DNA from: CAVSUR01 sp052143655 | Lineage (GTDB): Bacteria > Actinomycetota > Actinomycetes > Streptosporangiales > Streptosporangiaceae | NCBI GenBank assembly: GCA_052143655.1 | Contig: JBKQSL010000535.1 | Coordinates: forward strand, 1 to 7,307 | DNA length: 7,307 nt | Direction of reading: 5' to 3' | Part shown: one piece after another, positions 4,349 through 7,307 of the stretch | Numbering within the stretch: the stretch's first letter is position 1 | Layout of the letters: each line of letters begins with the position of its first letter | Program-made: the position numbers and the translations under genes | Notes under the pieces: model-generated | What the model saw: the letters and a program-made list of their open reading frames with translations, nothing else | Told to the model about the DNA's origin: nothing | Database searches by the model: none

Positions 4349-5068
4349 CTAGCTGTTGCCGATGATGGCCGTCCCGCGGATGACGTCGCCGGCCAGCTGA
4401 GTCAGGGGATGGTTGTGATCGCGCGAGTGGCGGCGCAGCATGAGGAATGCCTCGTCGGGCGTGCTGCGGAGCCGTTCGGCGAGTATCCCCTTGGCCTGCT
4501 CGATCATGACGCGGCTGTTCAGTGCCACCTGCAGCTGGCTGGCGGCGACCTCCTGCTGACGGACCGCGCGTTCTTGCAGGATCCCGATCGTTGCCACGTC
4601 GACCAGCGCCCGGGCCGCCCGGGCGACCGCAGGGTCGAGGCCGTCCGGGGCGCCGCGGAACAGGTTCAGCGTGCCGATGACCTGATCGCGCAGCCGCATC
4701 GGGATGGCGTGCACCCCGGCGAAGCCCATCTCCTGCGCAGCGGCGGCGAACCGCGGCCACCGCGCCCGGGCGGCGCTGATGTCACCGACGACGACGGGCT
4801 CCCCGGTGCGGTAAGAGTCCAGGCACGGGCCCTCGTCATTCTGGATCTGGAATAGCTCCGCGATCCGGGCCTGCTCGGTCGAGGCCGCCACGAGCCGCAG
4901 CGCACCGCCGGCGTCGGCCAGCAGCAGGCCCGCCGCGTCCAATTCCAGCAGCTCGACGCAGCGCTCGGTGAGCGTGTGCAGGAACTCCATCAGGTCAAAG
5001 CCGGCCACCAGCGTGTCCGCCAGCTCCACGAACGCCTGTGCCAGGCGCTCGTCCATGGTTGCTGCCAT
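4349..5068 (-). CDS. GAF and ANTAR domain regulator (GAF-ANTAR 1)
   Basis: The product has 239 residues. The GAF domain spans about 30-165 and carries NDEGPCLDSYRTGEPVVVGD (77-96), typical of actinobacterial GAF-ANTAR proteins. A C-terminal ANTAR three-helix domain spans about 175-236, with RVMIEQAKGILAERL (186-200). ANTAR domains bind nascent RNA at paired hairpins and prevent transcription termination. The GAF part would sense a small molecule or redox state. No phospho-acceptor receiver domain is present. The start is set at the ATG 5068-5066: TAGTGT at 5076-5081 (minus strand) ends 7 nt before it, whereas the in-frame GTG at 5077 overlaps that hexamer and has no ribosome binding site. It lies 64 bp beyond a second GAF-ANTAR gene on the same strand and converges on hdc. 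Confidence 0.88.
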   Translation of the reverse strand: MAATMDERLAQAFVELADTLVAGFDLMEFLHTLTERCVELLELDAAGLLLADAGGALRLVAASTEQARIAELFQIQNDEGPCLDSYRTGEPVVVGDISAARARWPRFAAAAQEMGFAGVHAIPMRLRDQVIGTLNLFRGAPDGLDPAVARAARALVDVATIGILQERAVRQQEVAASQLQVALNSRVMIEQAKGILAERLRSTPDEAFLMLRRHSRDHNHPLTQLAGDVIRGTAIIGNS

Positions 5069-5075
5069 GCCCGTC

Positions 5076-5081
5076 ACACTA
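5076..5081 (-). promoter_or_regulatory. -10 element of GAF-ANTAR 1 (leaderless)
   Basis: On the minus strand GCTAGTGT contains TAGTGT ending exactly 7 nt before ATG 5068. The same TAGTGT occurs in the candidate hdc and STAS promoters. A private promoter here means GAF-ANTAR 1 need not depend on readthrough from GAF-ANTAR 2. Confidence 0.5.
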
Positions 5082-5084
5082 GCC

Positions 5085-5104
5085 CCCGCCTTCCCGCGGG
5101 CGGG
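5085..5104 (-). terminator. Hairpin between the two GAF-ANTAR genes
   Basis: CCCGCC (5085-5090) pairs with GGCGGG (5099-5104) across an 8-nt loop, 28 nt beyond the GAF-ANTAR 2 stop and immediately upstream of the GAF-ANTAR 1 -10 element. It may terminate GAF-ANTAR 2 transcripts. A hairpin here could also be an RNA element read by an ANTAR protein, but the loop is not the six-base loop such proteins prefer. Confidence 0.35.
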
Positions 5105-5132
5105 TACGCCGGGACGTGGCCGGCCGCCAGGA

Positions 5133-5852
5133 TCATGCTCGCGGGCCGGGCGCGGGGTCCAGGCGCAGCTTGCGGCTCACCACATCGTCGGCGATGTCGC
5201 CGAGCGCCGTGCTGCTGGCGTAGGCATGGGCCCGCAGCCGCACGGACGCCTCCTCCAGGCTCACGCCCAGCTGCACCGAGATCATCCCGGTCGCCTGGTA
5301 CACCTGGGCCTGGCGGTCGGACAGGCCGTCGAGCAGCCGGTATTCCGGTGACCCGCTGATGCCGGCGGCGGCATCCAGCACCATCTGCAACGCAATATCA
5401 GCCAATGCCAGCACGTCGGCCAGCTGCTCCGGCGTCAGCGGACCGGGCAGCGCCCGGTAGAGCGAGAGCACGCCCACCCGGATGGCCCCGGCCTGCAGCG
5501 GAAACACGAACATCGCCTGGGCGCCAGCCGCCACCGCCGCCGGCACAAAGCCCGGCCACCGCGCGGATACCGACAGCAGATCCGGGATCAGCATCGGCGA
5601 CCCGAACGCGAAATCATCCGCGGACGGCCCTTCTCCCGTCGTGAACTGCAGCTCCTCCAGCCGGGCACTGAGCTCATCGGAGGCGGACAGCGGCTCGCGC
5701 GCGACCAGCCCTCCCACCGCCGTCACCCCCGCCCCGTCGACCCCGAGCAAGCGGACTGCGGCCCGGCACAGCGCCGCGACCGACACCGGCCCGTCGCCCT
5801 CGTGCGCAGCCGCGACCCGCGCCCACGCCCTGCCCGTCCGCTCGCCCGCCAC
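5133..5852 (-). CDS. GAF and ANTAR domain regulator (GAF-ANTAR 2)
   Basis: The product has 239 residues. The GAF domain spans about 25-160: LQFTTGEGPSADD (68-80) and SARWPGFVPAAVAAGAQAMF (96-115) match the same blocks in GAF-ANTAR 1, although overall identity looks low. The ANTAR domain spans about 172-230, with VYQATGMISVQLGVSLEEA (184-202) and a terminal DIADDVVSRKL helix. It is expected to act as an RNA-binding antiterminator governed by a GAF-sensed signal. The GTG start at 5852 is supported by GGAGG 8 nt upstream. It is spaced 157 bp from the STAS gene upstream, with a hairpin in the gap. No strong promoter was recognised, so co-transcription with STAS is possible. Confidence 0.85.
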   Translation of the reverse strand: MAGERTGRAWARVAAAHEGDGPVSVAALCRAAVRLLGVDGAGVTAVGGLVAREPLSASDELSARLEELQFTTGEGPSADDFAFGSPMLIPDLLSVSARWPGFVPAAVAAGAQAMFVFPLQAGAIRVGVLSLYRALPGPLTPEQLADVLALADIALQMVLDAAAGISGSPEYRLLDGLSDRQAQVYQATGMISVQLGVSLEEASVRLRAHAYASSTALGDIADDVVSRKLRLDPAPGPRA

Positions 5853-5953
5853 CGCCCTATCCTCCCGGCTCCGTCACCTCATCCCGGCGTCATGGGTGAA
5901 CTGCCGCCCAGAGGTGCCTTCGACGCCGATGATCGACCCGCGCGGGCGCCGGG

Positions 5954-5968
5954 ACCCGGTGTCCGGGT
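5954..5968 (-). terminator. Hairpin between STAS and GAF-ANTAR 2 genes
   Basis: ACCCGG (5954-5959) pairs with CCGGGT (5963-5968) around a 3-nt loop, and a G-U pair can extend it. It lies 42 nt beyond the STAS stop on the minus strand. It may partly separate STAS from GAF-ANTAR 2 expression. Confidence 0.35.
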
Positions 5969-6009
5969 TACGAGATGAGTGACAGACCTGCCGATGAGGC
6001 TGGTTACCG

Positions 6010-6405
6010 TCAGGGCGTCGCGAGCAATGCCGGATCGGCGCCCGCCGGGACACCTGCCTGGGGCAGCTCCGGGCTGCCCGCCGCATCCGCCACGCAGGCG
6101 CGGACGCCGACCACGTCGATGAGCCGGCTGACGTCGAGGAACCGCAGTACCTGTCCCTGCGCCGCAGCCAGCAGAAGATCACCACCAGTCCCCCGCGCGT
6201 GCTTGCGCGCGAGCACCAGGGCCGCCAAGCCGCTGGAGTCGATGAACGTCAGCCCGGCGAGGTCCACGATGACCAGGTGCCCTCGCGCCGCGATGGCTGA
6301 CAGCTCGCCCGCGGCGCTCGCGGCGTCCATGACGTCCAGCTCCCCGCGCAGGGTCACAACACACAGGCCGTCGCTGCCGCGGGTACTCGAGTCGATACTG
6401 AACAT
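6010..6405 (-). CDS. STAS domain anti-anti-sigma factor
   Basis: The product has 131 residues. The STAS fold begins MFSIDSSTRG and runs through VVTLRGELDVMDAASAAGEL (17-36) and VIVDLAGLTFIDSSGLAALV (45-64) to about residue 106. An Ala/Pro-rich tail follows. DSSG at 56-59 holds the serine that an anti-sigma kinase phosphorylates in the SpoIIAA/RsbV family. Unphosphorylated protein binds the anti-sigma factor and frees the sigma factor. The cognate anti-sigma and sigma factors are not in this window. ATG 6405-6403 is chosen because AGGAAGG lies 8 nt upstream and the family start aligns there, although the frame remains open to 6609. A good promoter lies at 6480-6508. Its neighbours are GAF-ANTAR sensors and a slipin, suggesting a stress-signalling group. 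Confidence 0.88.
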   Translation of the reverse strand: MFSIDSSTRGSDGLCVVTLRGELDVMDAASAAGELSAIAARGHLVIVDLAGLTFIDSSGLAALVLARKHARGTGGDLLLAAAQGQVLRFLDVSRLIDVVGVRACVADAAGSPELPQAGVPAGADPALLATP

Positions 6406-6479
6406 CAGGCACGCCTTCCTGCTCTGGCAGCAAGGCGTGGTCTTGACCCAGCGGCTCGTTCGCCGGCTTCTGGGCGCTA

Positions 6480-6508
6480 ACACTACGCTGAATGGCTGCC
6501 CCTGTCTC
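6480..6508 (-). promoter_or_regulatory. Promoter of the STAS gene
   Basis: On the minus strand GAGACA (6503-6508) is followed after exactly 17 nt by TAGTGT (6480-6485). The -35 matches four of six consensus bases (the GACA part), and the -10 fits TANNNT. The leader would be about 68 nt and carries the ribosome binding site AGGAAGG. Confidence 0.5.
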
Positions 6509-6710
6509 GCCGGGAAGGCCCGGGCAGCGTGCCCATTCCGCGCTGGCGGCCGCCGGGCTCGAATGCGGCCCGAAATACGGCTTTCCGCACGTCGGCACCC
6601 CGTCGGCACCGCCCTGGGCGCTTAACGACAACGGTCCGAGGCCGGACCGGGGAGGCCTGTGACATGACACCGGTCGTAACCGACGGGCGGTGACCCCGGC
6701 GGCCGGGCAC

Positions 6711-6848
6711 GTGAGCAGGGTGGCTGTGCAGGCGGGCGCGTTCGGCAACATCCCGCACCGGGTCAGTATCGGCGGCGGCAAGGTGCCCGCGGCCTGGTTC
6801 AGGCCGATGAACGGGCGCACTGTCAGCCCTGACGATGGCCGGCCGTGA
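6711..6848 (+). CDS. Possible small protein of 45 residues, function unknown
   Basis: A GTG-started frame reads MSRVAVQAGAFGNIPHRVSI and then GGGKVPAAWFRPMNGRTVSP, ending in DDGRP. Only 5 of its 44 post-start codons end in A or T, which fits coding in this genome. No Shine-Dalgarno precedes 6711. An alternative in-frame GTG at 6690 would give 52 residues. I do not recognise the family. It could be a small gene, a fragment of a decayed gene, or a chance frame. It is followed by an overlapping ORF at 6835. Confidence 0.25.
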   Translation: MSRVAVQAGAFGNIPHRVSIGGGKVPAAWFRPMNGRTVSPDDGRP

Positions 6849-7008
6849 CGATCTGGTCCTGCTGGTGGTCCCGCCGCAGGCCAGTGCGGCCAGCGCGGAC
6901 CGGGCGCTGAGGACGGCTGCGGCGGGCAGCGGTACCGGAGTTGCCCAGGCCATGCTGGTCGCGGCCGACGCCGATGAGGGCCGGCCGCGACAGCCCGGTG
7001 CCGCTTAA
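6835..7008 (+). CDS. Possible small protein of 57 residues, overlapping the preceding ORF
   Basis: The ATG at 6835 overlaps the end of the 6711-6848 frame by 14 bases and the ORF ends at TAA 7006-7008. The sequence begins MAGRDDLVLLVVPPQASAAS and is Ala-rich. Eleven of 57 codons end in A or T. The region also contains the inverted repeat at 6958-6991 that probably terminates the opposite gene, which argues against coding. No homology is recognised. It could be the continuation of the upstream ORF after a frameshift. Confidence 0.2.
   Translation: MAGRDDLVLLVVPPQASAASADRALRTAAAGSGTGVAQAMLVAADADEGRPRQPGAA
6958..6991 (-). terminator. Long inverted repeat downstream of the slipin gene
   Basis: GTCGCGGCCG (6958-6967) pairs perfectly with CGGCCGCGAC (6982-6991), a 10-bp stem around a 14-nt loop. 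It begins 26 nt after the slipin stop on the minus strand. Stem strength and position suggest its terminator, without a U-tract. Confidence 0.5.
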
Positions 7009-7017
7009 AGATGGCGT

Positions 7018-7307
7018 TTAGGGGACGGCCGGCTCTTTCCGGGCCGAATTGAAAGGCGCGGTCAAGGCGGCACCGGCCGGAAGGCTATCGGGCACTGAGA
7101 TAGCGGGCATGCCGGCCGCGAGCGGCGCGGGCGGGACGTCTGCGGCCTGGGCCGCTGGCGGATGGGCCGCGCCGGCGGTCGCCGGCCCGGCGCGGTCGAA
7201 GAAGCGCAGCAGCTCGACCGGGACGGGCATGACGAGGGTGCTGTTCTTCTCGGCGGCCACCTCGACGACCGTCTGCAGCAGCCGGAGCTGCAGCGCGGCG
7301 GGGTCGG
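7018..7307 (-). CDS. Slipin-type SPFH/Band 7 protein, C-terminal fragment
   Basis: The gene runs off the right edge; 95 complete codons to the TAA at 7020-7018 are visible. The start of the fragment reads DPAALQLRLLQTVVEVAAEK and then NSTLVMPVPVELLRFFDR. This is the end of the Band 7 domain in slipins, where the helix R-L-L-Q-T-x-x-E-V-A-A-E-x-N-S-T precedes a strand with P-x-P-x-E-L-L-R. The remaining 57 residues are an Ala/Pro-rich tail without recognisable domains. Slipins are membrane-anchored, oligomeric scaffolds. The N-terminal membrane segment lies outside the window. A 10-bp inverted repeat follows the stop. Confidence 0.8.
   Translation of the reverse strand, partial: DPAALQLRLLQTVVEVAAEKNSTLVMPVPVELLRFFDRAGPATAGAAHPPAAQAADVPPAPLAAGMPAISVPDSLPAGAALTAPFNSARKEPAVP

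Larger units (their letters stand above)
6406..7017. other. 612-bp region between STAS and slipin genes
   Basis: No recognised gene lies here. It holds the STAS promoter (6480-6508), a 6-bp tetraloop hairpin GGTCCG-AGGC-CGGACC (6633-6648), two overlapping small plus-strand ORFs (6711-6848 and 6835-7008) and the probable slipin terminator (6958-6991). The long minus-strand frame over 6483-6953 reads as low-complexity and I do not consider it coding. Confidence 0.5.

Noticed and set aside
4301..4855. Plus-strand ORF over GAF-ANTAR 1
   Set aside because: It is the antisense frame of a well-supported GAF-ANTAR gene and has no recognisable domain.
5975..6625. Plus-strand ORF over the STAS gene
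   Set aside because: It is Ser/Arg/Pro-rich antisense of a clear STAS domain with no homology or start signal of its own.
6483..6953. Minus-strand ORF between slipin and STAS
   Set aside because: It is a low-complexity Ala/Arg/Pro translation without motifs, and it crosses the STAS promoter. The opposite-strand small ORFs have better codon use.

Overview
The window is high-GC DNA with actinobacterial character. Most codons end in G or C, GTG starts occur, and the gene families are typical of filamentous actinomycetes: GAF-ANTAR regulators, an STAS anti-anti-sigma factor, a LapA-domain protein, DoxX with MarR, and a slipin. I cannot name the genus. No rRNA, tRNA, CRISPR array or intact mobile element was seen.

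Layout from left to right. Positions 1-151 hold the C-terminus of an SRPBCC (START-like) protein on the plus strand, followed by a strong hairpin. A LapA-domain membrane protein (minus) and a small winged-helix regulator (plus) diverge from a shared AT-rich promoter island at about 818-881. Positions 1203-1826 contain no intact gene but hold a frameshifted remnant of a group II intron reverse transcriptase (minus). A DoxX membrane protein (minus) and a MarR regulator (plus) then diverge, a pairing typical of redox or electrophile response. Next comes the most notable gene, at 3395-4252 (plus): a pyruvoyl-dependent histidine decarboxylase. It has an intact Ser-Ser self-cleavage site and a structured leader of about 125 nt. 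Converging on it are two adjacent GAF-ANTAR regulators, an STAS protein and the C-terminus of a slipin/Band 7 protein, all on the minus strand. The 612 bp between STAS and slipin hold no recognised gene, only two overlapping small ORFs of uncertain status.

Working together: the minus-strand genes at 4349-7307 look like a signalling and stress cluster, in which GAF sensors have RNA-binding ANTAR outputs beside a partner-switching STAS protein and a membrane-organising slipin. The decarboxylase stands alone, without the histidine/histamine antiporter or the HdcB maturation factor that accompany it in lactic acid bacteria. Its first codons are also less GC-rich at third positions than those of a neighbour, which suggests it arrived separately. 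Several genes (winged helix, MarR, first GAF-ANTAR) have a TANNNT -10-like hexamer exactly 7 nt before the start codon, the expected arrangement for leaderless transcripts.
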